From RUG13615 sp040307715 (lineage in GTDB: Bacteria; Bacillota; Clostridia; Peptostreptococcales; Anaerovoracaceae), in the NCBI GenBank assembly GCA_040307715.1, contig JAWRJC010000065.1:1-29732 (forward strand): 29,732 nucleotides of DNA, written 5' to 3'. The notes under the pieces are model-generated. The model saw nothing but the letters and a program-made list of their open reading frames with translations, had not been told where the DNA came from and searched no databases. This document shows, one piece after another, positions 1 through 6,844 of this stretch (position 1 is its first letter; each line of letters begins with the position of its first letter). Both the position numbers and the translations under genes were made by a program.

Positions 1-335
1 CAGCCGCTGCCGGTGATGTAGCCGCGGACGATGCACTCGATCGGGAGCATGGTCAGCTTGCGGCACTTCATGCTATTGCCGTCAAACTGCGGCTGCTGGA
101 AGAACTCCGGCATATCCTTGACATCCGTGGAAATGACGTGATTGGGTACGATGTCCTTCGTCAGATCGAACCAGAACTTGCTCATCTGGGTCAGAACGGT
201 ACCCTTCTTTTCGATCTTGTTCTTCAGGATGACGTCGAACGCCGAAATGCGGTCGGTAGCAACCATGATCAGGCTGTCGCCGATGTCGTAGATTTCTCTG
301 ACTTTACCTTCTTTGAAGGGGGTATACTCCTGCAT
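1..335 (-). CDS. purC: Phosphoribosylaminoimidazole-succinocarboxamide synthase, N-terminal part
   Basis: SAICAR synthetase of purine biosynthesis. It joins carboxyaminoimidazole ribotide and aspartate using ATP, in the cytosol. Only the first 111 codons are here; the gene runs off the left edge. The N-terminus carries the family motifs KEGKVR (about residues 8-13), ATDRISAFD (about 26-34) and ECIVRGYI (about 100-107), which form part of the nucleotide and CAIR sites. The start is the ATG at 335, preceded by AAGGAG at a normal distance. A tRNA-Val gene and its terminator lie just upstream on the same strand, so purC probably has its own promoter in the short gap, or depends on read-through. 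Identification is secure; the C-terminal half cannot be judged. Confidence 0.95.
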   Translation of the reverse strand, partial: MQEYTPFKEGKVREIYDIGDSLIMVATDRISAFDVILKNKIEKKGTVLTQMSKFWFDLTKDIVPNHVISTDVKDMPEFFQQPQFDGNSMKCRKLTMLPIECIVRGYITGSG

Positions 336-386
336 GCTGTTCTCCTTATTCGTGGTTTCTCGGTACTGGAATCGCTCTGCGATTCT

Positions 387-419
387 GAAAAAAACAACCG
401 CCGACCCGAGGCCGGCGGT
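387..419 (-). terminator. Rho-independent terminator after tRNA-Val
   Basis: On the minus strand a 10-bp GC-rich stem (one G-T pair) with a 3-nt loop, 397-419, is followed by a run of T with one G (387-396). It lies 5 nt past the encoded CCA end of the tRNA, so it should end the tRNA transcript before purC. Confidence 0.8.
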
Positions 420-424
420 CTTGC

Positions 425-500
425 TGGTGTTCCGTAGGGGGCTCGAACCCATGACCTTGTGGTTGTGACCCACACGCTCTCCCAGCTGAGCTAACGGAAC
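425..500 (-). tRNA. tRNA-Val (anticodon CAC), CCA encoded
   Basis: The minus strand folds as a 76-nt cloverleaf. It has a perfect 7-bp acceptor stem (494-500 with 429-435), a D arm GCTC/GAGC, a 5-bp anticodon stem TGTGG/CCACA with loop GTCACAA, a 5-nt variable region, and a T arm with loop TTCGAGC. The discriminator is A (428) and CCA (425-427) is genomically encoded. With U33 in place the anticodon is CAC, which reads valine GTG codons. Two oddities are visible: position 32 is G rather than a pyrimidine, and the second T-stem pair is a T-C mismatch. The CAC tRNA is normally redundant with a TAC isoacceptor, so relaxed constraint is possible. A terminator follows directly. Confidence 0.82.
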
Positions 501-526
501 ATAAAGCCGGGTCGTTCCCGAACACA

Positions 527-538
527 AGTATAATACCA
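527..538 (-). promoter_or_regulatory. Candidate -10 region for tRNA-Val
   Basis: On the minus strand, TATACT (527-532) overlaps an extended -10 of the form TGG-TATTAT (530-538), about 27 nt upstream of the tRNA 5' end. No good -35 is visible at 16-18 nt, so this is a plausible but not strong promoter. Confidence 0.4.
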
Positions 539-649
539 CAAAACCACGGGCAAAGATACCCCTTTTTTAGGAAGCAGCTGCCCTTTCTGCGGGCAAATTG
601 TCGCAAATCGGACATCCCGGATTTCACGGTTTGAATCCCCCTCCAACTG

Positions 650-678
650 TTGAAATACTCGGCCTGCATTCGTATAAT
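650..678 (+). promoter_or_regulatory. Sigma-A promoter of the malic enzyme gene
   Basis: TTGAAA (650-655) and TATAAT (673-678) are separated by exactly 17 nt. The transcript would start near 685, giving a leader of about 63 nt that holds an inverted repeat (688-722). Confidence 0.8.
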
Positions 679-687
679 GAAATAGAA

Positions 688-722
688 ATCTATAGGAACA
701 TGAAACAATATTTCATATAGAT
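688..722 (+). promoter_or_regulatory. Inverted repeat in the malic enzyme leader
   Basis: The outer arms ATCTAT (688-693) and ATAGAT (717-722) and inner arms ATGAAA (700-705) and TTTCAT (711-716) match perfectly around a 5-nt loop, with 6 unpaired bases on the left side only. It lies between the predicted transcription start and the ribosome binding site (about 734-740). It could be an RNA stem-loop or an operator; function is unknown. Confidence 0.5.
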
Positions 723-747
723 CAACTTGTATAAGAAAGGAATCATC

Positions 748-1923
748 ATGGATTACGCAAAGGAATCGCTCAGACTCCACGAACAGTGGAAAGGCAAGAT
801 CGAGGTCATCGCTACCGTACCAGTCAACAACAAAGACGACCTGTCGCTGGCGTACACCCCCGGCGTCGCGCAGCCGTGCCTGGAGATCCAGAAAAACCCT
901 GAATTGAGCTATGAACTCACCCGCCGCTACAATATGTGCGCCGTCATCACCGACGGCACAGCGGTCCTCGGACTCGGCGATATCGGCCCGGAGGCCGGCA
1001 TGCCGGTCATGGAAGGCAAATGCGTCCTGTTCAAATCGTTCGCGGACGTAGACGCTTTCCCGCTCTGCATCAAGAGTAAAGACGTCGACACCATCGTTGA
1101 GACGATCTACATGATCAGCGGTTCCTTCGGCGGGATCAACCTGGAGGACATCTCCGCGCCGCGCTGCTTTGAGATCGAAAGAAAACTCAAAGAACGCTGC
1201 GACATCCCGATCTTCCACGACGACCAGCACGGCACGGCGGTCATCACGCTGGCCGGCCTGACGAACGCGCTGAAGGTCGTCGGCAAGAAAAAGGAAGACG
1301 TCCGCATCGTCACCTCCGGTGCCGGCGCTGCCGCCATCTCCATCACCAAGCTCCTGCTCTCCGCGGGCTTTACCGATGTCATCATGACGGACCGCCGCGG
1401 CATCATCTACAAGGGCCGTGAGGAAGGCATGAACTGGATCAAAGAGGAGATGGCCGAAGTGACCAACAAGGAAGGTATGAAAGGGTCTCTTGCGGACGCG
1501 CTCGTCGGCGCGGACATCTTCATCGGCGTCAGCGCCCCCGGTCTTGTCACCAAAGAGATGGTAAAAAGCATGGCCAAGGATCCGATCATCTTCGCCTGCG
1601 CCAACCCAACGCCCGAGATCTTCCCGGACGAAGCCAAAGAAGCCGGCGCCGCCGTCATCTCGACCGGCCGTTCCGACTTCCCCAACCAGATCAACAACGT
1701 CCTCGCCTTCCCGGGCATCTTCCGCGGCACGTTCGACGTGAGAGCGAGCGACATCAACGAAGAGATGAAGATCGCGGCCGCGCACGCGCTGGCGGACCTC
1801 ATCTCCGACGAGGAACTTTGTGCTGACTACATCATTCCGAAGGCGTTCGATCCGAAGGTCGGTCCGGCTGTGGCAAAGGCGGTCGCCGAAGCCGCCAGAG
1901 CCTCCGGTGTCGCGAGACTGTAG
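748..1923 (+). CDS. NAD(P)-dependent malic enzyme (decarboxylating)
   Basis: Oxidatively decarboxylates malate to pyruvate and CO2 with reduction of NAD(P), linking C4 acids to pyruvate in the cytosol. The protein is 391 residues, the usual short prokaryotic length. Visible family features are the catalytic Tyr in YTPGV (Y36), the catalytic Lys in GKCVLFK (K91), metal ligands in EDIS (133-136) and DDQHGTA (158-164), and a Rossmann glycine motif SGAGAAA near 196. An Asp in MTDRRG after the second beta strand favours NAD over NADP, though this is inference. The ATG at 748 is chosen because AGAAAGG lies 7 nt upstream and the family N-terminus begins here; an in-frame TTG at 727 lacks support. 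The gene has its own promoter and a strong terminator, so it is monocistronic. Confidence 0.93.
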   Translation: MDYAKESLRLHEQWKGKIEVIATVPVNNKDDLSLAYTPGVAQPCLEIQKNPELSYELTRRYNMCAVITDGTAVLGLGDIGPEAGMPVMEGKCVLFKSFADVDAFPLCIKSKDVDTIVETIYMISGSFGGINLEDISAPRCFEIERKLKERCDIPIFHDDQHGTAVITLAGLTNALKVVGKKKEDVRIVTSGAGAAAISITKLLLSAGFTDVIMTDRRGIIYKGREEGMNWIKEEMAEVTNKEGMKGSLADALVGADIFIGVSAPGLVTKEMVKSMAKDPIIFACANPTPEIFPDEAKEAGAAVISTGRSDFPNQINNVLAFPGIFRGTFDVRASDINEEMKIAAAHALADLISDEELCADYIIPKAFDPKVGPAVAKAVAEAARASGVARL

Positions 1924-1928
1924 AGTAT

Positions 1929-1965
1929 TAAAAAACCGGTGCCCCTCACAGGACACCGGTTTTTT
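1929..1965. terminator. Bidirectional terminator between malic enzyme and SGNH esterase
   Basis: AAAACCGGTG...CACCGGTTTT forms a stem flanked by an A run on the left and a T run on the right, so it can end both the plus-strand malic enzyme and the convergent minus-strand esterase transcript. Confidence 0.85.
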
Positions 1966-1986
1966 CTTGCTGTTGCTCTGTTCCGG

Positions 1987-2619
1987 CTAAGCGTCCCCTG
2001 CCTGCCGCATCTCGGCCAGCCATGGCTCGAACAGCTGCTGCGCCAGGATCTCGGCAAAGACTTCATGCCCGAGTTCCGAAAGGTGCACGTTGTCGTACGC
2101 CATGGGGATCTCCCAGCCTGCGGCATCCAGGAAGCGGATCTCATGTTCTTCCGCCACCTCGAACAGCGCCTGGGAAAACCTCCCGTCCGTCGTGTCGTAC
2201 CGGCGGTAGTACGGGACCTCTTTGAGCGCCATCGCCGGCGGGGCAATCATGAGGATCTTGAGCGGCGAAAGGCCGTTCTTCTTGGATTCGTACAGATGCC
2301 TGACGAATCTGTCGGCGCGCCACGCCACCCCGTTCGGATCAGGATTGGCCATGCAGAGCAGGTCGTTGGATCCGAGCATGAAGATGAACATATCGACCGG
2401 CGATTCCAGCCGGATCCACTTATCCACCGCGCTCTGTCCGATCGGTGTCGCCGGGATCTGCCGCCCGTTGAGACCGTCCGCCACGATCGTAAAGGTATCC
2501 CGGTATCTCGCCGCAAGGATGTCCGGCCACCGGTACCGTGCGTCGTACCGGCCAAATGACCCGTCCCGCGGATCAAATCCGTAAGTATTGCTGTCTCCGT
2601 AGATCAGGATCTTTTTCAT
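1987..2619 (-). CDS. SGNH/GDSL-family hydrolase (esterase)
   Basis: A 210-residue serine esterase of the SGNH superfamily, probably an arylesterase or lysophospholipase L1-like enzyme acting on small acyl esters; the true substrate cannot be told. Block I is GDSNTYG with nucleophile S10, block III is GSND near residue 81, and the catalytic Asp-His pair sits in DNVHLS near residue 181. No signal peptide or membrane segment is present, so it should be cytosolic. The ATG at 2619 is chosen because GGAG lies 7 nt upstream and the GDS motif then falls at residue 8, as usual. It is transcribed divergently from the aminopeptidase gene and ends at a shared bidirectional terminator. Confidence 0.88.
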   Translation of the reverse strand: MKKILIYGDSNTYGFDPRDGSFGRYDARYRWPDILAARYRDTFTIVADGLNGRQIPATPIGQSAVDKWIRLESPVDMFIFMLGSNDLLCMANPDPNGVAWRADRFVRHLYESKKNGLSPLKILMIAPPAMALKEVPYYRRYDTTDGRFSQALFEVAEEHEIRFLDAAGWEIPMAYDNVHLSELGHEVFAEILAQQLFEPWLAEMRQAGDA

Positions 2620-2652
2620 CACAATGCTCCGTTTCTTCTCAAGATATGCATT

Positions 2653-2661
2653 ATTATACCA
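2653..2661 (-). promoter_or_regulatory. Extended -10 promoter of the SGNH esterase
   Basis: On the minus strand TGG-TATAAT (2653-2661) is a perfect -10 with a TGn extension, 33 nt before the start codon. No good -35 hexamer is seen, which is common for extended -10 promoters. Confidence 0.55.
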
Positions 2662-2703
2662 TAAAGTGCGGTGAACGAAACAGACCGGCGAACCGCCCGC
2701 CTG

Positions 2704-2732
2704 TTGTTTTACCGCTGCGATTCGGCTATACT
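2704..2732 (+). promoter_or_regulatory. Sigma-A promoter of the M29 aminopeptidase
   Basis: TTGTTT (2704-2709) and TATACT (2727-2732) with a 17-nt spacer, about 75 nt upstream of the start codon and divergent from the esterase promoter. Confidence 0.65.
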
Positions 2733-2807
2733 GGAACAGTCCGCATGGCGGACATTGCAAACTGTTACCATTCGCGAAAGCGATTCCATAAATCAAGGAG
2801 GACATCT

Positions 2808-3917
2808 ATGGACCCGCGCATCAAAAAACTTGCTCATCTGCTCGTTCATTACAGCTGCCGCCTCAAGGAAGGCGAGAAGATCCTGATCGACTTTGAAGGC
2901 AGCGAAGTCACCCCGCTCATCCGGCAGATCATCAAAGAGGTCTATCTGGCAGGCGGTCAGCCTTTTGTTTACGAACGCAACAGCGCCATTCTGCGCGAAC
3001 TGCTCTTCGGCGCAACGGAACAGCAGCTGCAGCTGGACGCGGACAACAAACTGGCTCTGATGAAGCAGATGGACGCTTACATCGCCGTGCGCGGCGCGGA
3101 TAACCTGACGGAACTCGCCGATGTGCCGCACGAGAAAATGAATCTGTACAACCGCATCATGACACCGGTCACCGATGAGCGCGTGAACAACAGCAAATGG
3201 GTCGTTCTGCGCTACCCGAACAATGCGATGGCGCAGATGGCCAATATGAGCCGGGAGGCCTTTGAGGATTTCTATTATGACGTCTGCACGCTTGATTACA
3301 GCAAAATGGACAAAGCCATGGACGCGCTGAAAGACCTCATGGAACACACGGATAAGGTCCGCCTCGTGGCGCCCGGCACCGATCTAACTTTCTCGATCAA
3401 GGGTATCCCTGCGATCAAATGCGCAGGCGAATGCAATATTCCTGACGGCGAAGTGTACACCGCCCCTGTGCGCGAGAGTATGAACGGCACCATCGCCTAC
3501 AACACGCCGTCCCTGGAAGACGGTTTTACCTACGAAAACATCGTCTTTGAGGTCAAAGACGGAAAGATCGTCAAAGCGACCGCCAACGACAACGAACGCA
3601 TCAACGCGATGCTCGATACGGATGAAGGCGCACGGTATTTCGGTGAGTTCGCGATCGGTGTCAACCCGTATGTCCTCGAGCCGATGAAGGACATCCTCTT
3701 CGACGAAAAGATCTGCGGCAGCTTCCACCTGACGCCCGGCATGTGCTATGACGACGCCCCGAACGGCAACAAATCCGCTGTCCACTGGGATCTCGTGCAG
3801 ATCCAGCGGCCGGAATACGGCGGCGGCGAGATCTGGTTCGATGATGTGCTGATCCGTAAAGACGGCCTGTTCGTGATCGACGAACTCCTGCCGCTCAACC
3901 CGGAGAACCTGAAATAG
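2808..3917 (+). CDS. M29-family metallo-aminopeptidase
   Basis: A cytosolic di-metal aminopeptidase of the AmpS/PepS/aminopeptidase T family, releasing N-terminal amino acids from peptides. The 369-residue length fits a slightly short member of the family. The expected metal ligands are in order and at family-like spacing: E215 in IPDGEVYT, E280 in YFGEFAIG, H307 in GSFHLTPG, H326 and D328 in SAVHWDLV. There is no signal peptide. The ATG at 2808 is chosen because AAGGAG ends 7 nt upstream and the protein then begins like other M29 enzymes; longer in-frame readings lack a ribosome site and cross the promoter. It is monocistronic, with its own promoter and terminator. Confidence 0.9.
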   Translation: MDPRIKKLAHLLVHYSCRLKEGEKILIDFEGSEVTPLIRQIIKEVYLAGGQPFVYERNSAILRELLFGATEQQLQLDADNKLALMKQMDAYIAVRGADNLTELADVPHEKMNLYNRIMTPVTDERVNNSKWVVLRYPNNAMAQMANMSREAFEDFYYDVCTLDYSKMDKAMDALKDLMEHTDKVRLVAPGTDLTFSIKGIPAIKCAGECNIPDGEVYTAPVRESMNGTIAYNTPSLEDGFTYENIVFEVKDGKIVKATANDNERINAMLDTDEGARYFGEFAIGVNPYVLEPMKDILFDEKICGSFHLTPGMCYDDAPNGNKSAVHWDLVQIQRPEYGGGEIWFDDVLIRKDGLFVIDELLPLNPENLK

Positions 3918-3930
3918 AACGATGCATCAG

Positions 3931-3965
3931 AAAAGGCGTATCCTGCGGGATACGCCCTTTTTTTT
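3931..3965 (+). terminator. Terminator after the aminopeptidase gene
   Basis: A 9-bp stem GGCGTATCC/GGATACGCC (3935-3956) is followed by a long T run (3958-3965). The left side has four A, so weak activity on the minus strand for the convergent glucosaminidase gene is possible. Confidence 0.88.
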
Positions 3966-3993
3966 CACTGTTCACGGCACTGCCGTTCCCGGA

Positions 3994-6681
3994 TCAGTAC
4001 GGTTTCTTGACCTGTGTGACACTGTCGATGCCGTTGTAGACCGGGATGTAGAACTTCAGGTTCTTTTCACTGCCGGTATAGGCATAACCGAGGATCTTCC
4101 CCTCCTGCGCCGCGCCGGCGATGTAGGTCTCATATTGATGTTCGCCCGCATTCGCCGTCCCGTTGCAGACATTGAACTTCTTGGTATAGAACGTATTCTG
4201 CCCCTTGTCTACATAGTAGTACTTGTACCACTGGGCACCGCCCTGCAGTGCTGCTTTCTTTGTCTTCCACGGACGGCTGAACGTGGTGCTCTGCACAACA
4301 CCGTTATAGTTCGGCTCTCCGGCTGCCCACCACAGACCGCGCCGTGTCGCGTTCACGACCGTGGAGTAGCTCGTTCCTGTGAAAACACTCCCGTAGTAGG
4401 CACCGATGTTGAAGTAGTTGTAATACCCCTTCAAGCTGAGCACGCCGCTCTTCAGCTTGATCGTACCGGTGTAGCTGCCGCTGATCAGGTCGTTGGAACC
4501 GCCCGTCCAGCCCTGCTCCTGCACGATCATCGCGGCGAGGACGGTCGGATTGATGCCCGCGGTCTGTCCGCCTGTCGTCAGATAACCGATAAAGGTGTCG
4601 TTATTCATGAAGCAGCTGCTGTTATGGGATACCAGCCGTTTGACCGATGCGGTGCTGCTCGCGGCGGCAAGATACCGGTGATCCATGAAAGCGAAGATGT
4701 ATTCCTCCGTCAGATAGTTGCGCGGATCGAGATAGTATTTCAGTTCGTTCCCCTTCGAATATGTGGGGGTGACTTCATAGGTCGTCGAGTAATTCTTTCC
4801 CGCTTCTTTGGAGAGTGCCGTGTCGAAGGTCATCCCTGTCTTGGCAGGCAGGAACTGCCACGTGGGGTGTGCACTGTGTAGCTTTTTCAACGCCGGCCAG
4901 TAGGTCTTCGGGAATCCCTGCTGACTGAGGTATGTCTCAAAGGCATCCAGGCCGCTCAGTTTGAACGGCTCGATCATGACGTATTTGGTCGTTCCCTTAA
5001 CATCACGTACCGCGATCCGGAACGTATACTCACCTGCGGGGAGATTCTGGATCTTGATCGACGATGCGGCTTTGGAAATATCGATCGTCTTTGACTTGGG
5101 CGATTTGAACTGATAATACGCCCCGCTGACCCATTTGCCGGTCTTTTTGCTGACAACGCCGACCGTGGCCAGATCGATCGTCTGCTGGGAAGTAACGATA
5201 CCGGCGACATTGAAAGGAACGCCGATATACATGTCTTCCGGATACCGCGCGCCGGAGACAGCGAATCCGGACGCGGACGCGGACGACGCTTTGACAGTGA
5301 AGCTGGTTTTCTTCACGTACTTGGTAAAGCCGCTCTCATCGCGCACCGCGATCCGGTAGGTATAACTGCCCGCCGGAAGATTGGTAAAATCGATCGACGA
5401 AGCCACAGAGGCTGCATCAAACGTCTTGCTGCCTGGCTCCGCTTTAGCGGTGGCGCCGTAGACCCACTTTCCGGTCGCGCCGCTGACAACGCCGATCGTG
5501 ACCGTTTCGATCTTCTTCCCCGAGGTGATCGTCCCCTTGGGGCTGAATGCGGTGCCCTGCGTCATGCTGGCGGCGGGGCTGTTATCCCCGCTCAGTTTGA
5601 ATGCTGTGACCGTAAACGGCTTTTTGAGCAGATACTTGGATGTCCCTTTTTTGTCTTTGACAGCGATCCGATAGGTATACGAGCCTTCCGGCAGAGAGCC
5701 GAACCGGATCGATTCGTCAGCTGCGGAAACATCATAGGTCTTTGTACCCGGTGACCTTACGGTGAAGGTGGCGCCGTCCACCCACTTGGCGGTCTTCTCG
5801 TCAACGACCCCGATCGTGATGGTCTCGAGACGCAGCGCCGAAGTGATCTTCCCGGACAGAGAGAACGAGTCTCCGGTCATCAGAGCCGTCGGATAGGTCT
5901 CCCCTGTCAGTGTGAAAGCAGAATCGCCTTCTGTTACAGTGAAAGACTTTGAAATGAGATACTTTGAAGTATTATTCGCATCCTTGACGGCTACACGGTA
6001 ACTGTATGTCCCCTCTTCCAGACTGCTGAAATCCAGTGAGGCGTTGGCTTCCGAAATATCAAACGTCTTGCTGTTCACCGCGCGGTTTGCGTAAGTTACC
6101 GCATCGACCCATTTGCCGGAGCTGTCGACCACGCCGACCGTCACCACCAGCAGTCTGGCCGCGGAGGTGATCGTTCCGGCCACCGAAAAGCTGCTTCCTT
6201 CCTTGATGCTGACCGGCACCGCCTCGTCCTGCAGTGTGAAGGAAGACTCCACTTGCGCAGCATCTACCGAGAACGGCTTGCTGAGCAGGTATTCGGAAGT
6301 CCCTCCGGAATACTTGACCGCGATCCGGTAGGAGTAAGAACCTTTCGGCAATGTGCCGAACTTGATATGGGAATCAGCGGTGGCGATGTTGAATACTTTC
6401 GTCTTCGGTGTCGCTTTATAGGTGGCGCTGTCCACCCATTTCCCGGTCGCGTCACTGACGACGCCGACCGTAACGACCTCCAGCGACTGGGTGGAGTTGA
6501 TCGTTCCTGTGATACTGAACGAAGACCCTTCTTCCATGGAGGACGGCGGATAATTGGCACCGGAAAGGGTCGCGATGCCCGATGCCGCCGCTGCAGGCGC
6601 AGGTATCACAAAAAGCGCCATGCACAAGGCGAGCAGCAACAGAGGTATTCTTCTGAAACGTTTTATACGTCTTTCTTTCAT
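3994..6681 (-). CDS. Secreted cell-wall glucosaminidase with five N-terminal repeats
   Basis: An 895-residue exported protein. Residues 1-33 are a signal peptide: basic start KERRIKRFRR, hydrophobic core, then APAAAA cleavage region. Residues about 35-575 are five tandem repeats of about 108 residues. Each contains a TITS-like strand, a GVV...GKWV segment, a serine-rich stretch and a YSYRIAVK...KYLL-like segment ending in PFTV. They look like all-beta modules that may bind wall or host glycans; I do not recognise a named family. Residues about 576-895 resemble the Firmicutes endo-beta-N-acetylglucosaminidase domain: an entry segment with FPKTYWPALKKLH and the likely catalytic E722 in IVQEQGW, followed by YNYFNIGA. 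It probably cleaves peptidoglycan glycan strands in growth or cell separation. No LPXTG, SH3 or membrane anchor is seen at the C-terminus. The start at 6681 has AAAGGTG upstream. Confidence 0.85.
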   Translation of the reverse strand: MKERRIKRFRRIPLLLLALCMALFVIPAPAAAASGIATLSGANYPPSSMEEGSSFSITGTINSTQSLEVVTVGVVSDATGKWVDSATYKATPKTKVFNIATADSHIKFGTLPKGSYSYRIAVKYSGGTSEYLLSKPFSVDAAQVESSFTLQDEAVPVSIKEGSSFSVAGTITSAARLLVVTVGVVDSSGKWVDAVTYANRAVNSKTFDISEANASLDFSSLEEGTYSYRVAVKDANNTSKYLISKSFTVTEGDSAFTLTGETYPTALMTGDSFSLSGKITSALRLETITIGVVDEKTAKWVDGATFTVRSPGTKTYDVSAADESIRFGSLPEGSYTYRIAVKDKKGTSKYLLKKPFTVTAFKLSGDNSPAASMTQGTAFSPKGTITSGKKIETVTIGVVSGATGKWVYGATAKAEPGSKTFDAASVASSIDFTNLPAGSYTYRIAVRDESGFTKYVKKTSFTVKASSASASGFAVSGARYPEDMYIGVPFNVAGIVTSQQTIDLATVGVVSKKTGKWVSGAYYQFKSPKSKTIDISKAASSIKIQNLPAGEYTFRIAVRDVKGTTKYVMIEPFKLSGLDAFETYLSQQGFPKTYWPALKKLHSAHPTWQFLPAKTGMTFDTALSKEAGKNYSTTYEVTPTYSKGNELKYYLDPRNYLTEEYIFAFMDHRYLAAASSTASVKRLVSHNSSCFMNNDTFIGYLTTGGQTAGINPTVLAAMIVQEQGWTGGSNDLISGSYTGTIKLKSGVLSLKGYYNYFNIGAYYGSVFTGTSYSTVVNATRRGLWWAAGEPNYNGVVQSTTFSRPWKTKKAALQGGAQWYKYYYVDKGQNTFYTKKFNVCNGTANAGEHQYETYIAGAAQEGKILGYAYTGSEKNLKFYIPVYNGIDSVTQVKKPY
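4955..6577 (-). repeat. Five tandem ~108-residue protein repeats
   Basis: Inside the glucosaminidase gene, five consecutive units of roughly 320 nt encode the same pattern: GVV followed by GKWV, a spacer, an S-I-x-F-like strand, LPxGSYTYRIAV and TKY or SKY. Copies 3 and 4 look most alike; copy 5 is the most diverged. Similarity is clear in protein but modest in DNA, so these are old duplications. Confidence 0.85.
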
Positions 6682-6783
6682 GTTTACACCTTTATACGCC
6701 AGTGCGCCCGGCAGGATAGTAAAAATCCATTCGTCCTGCTTTTGACACACAAAAACAACAAACAAATGGACCAGTTCAGAAAG

Positions 6784-6813
6784 ATTCTAACATTATATAG
6801 TGCTGAAAGTCAA
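6784..6813 (-). promoter_or_regulatory. Promoter of the secreted glucosaminidase
   Basis: On the minus strand TTGACT (6808-6813) and TAGAAT (6784-6789) with an 18-nt spacer, about 100 nt upstream of the start codon and directly after the deoA stop. A TATAAT inside the spacer has no matching -35. Confidence 0.55.
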
Positions 6814-6844
6814 ACGACACCGTTCCGTTCCCGGAAGAACCGCT

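Noticed and set aside
429..500. Plus-strand tRNA-His reading (loop TTGTGAC with GTG)
   Set aside because: The D arm and the TTCGAGC T loop are only correct on the minus strand, as are the encoded CCA and the terminator.
346..1956. 536-codon open frame on the minus strand opposite the malic enzyme
   Set aside because: It is a shadow of the high-GC coding frame, crosses the tRNA gene and has no family-like sequence; the plus-strand gene has promoter, ribosome site and motifs.
6792..6797. TATAAT as -10 for the glucosaminidase gene
   Set aside because: It has no -35 at 16-18 nt; TTGACT-18-TAGAAT over the same stretch fits better.
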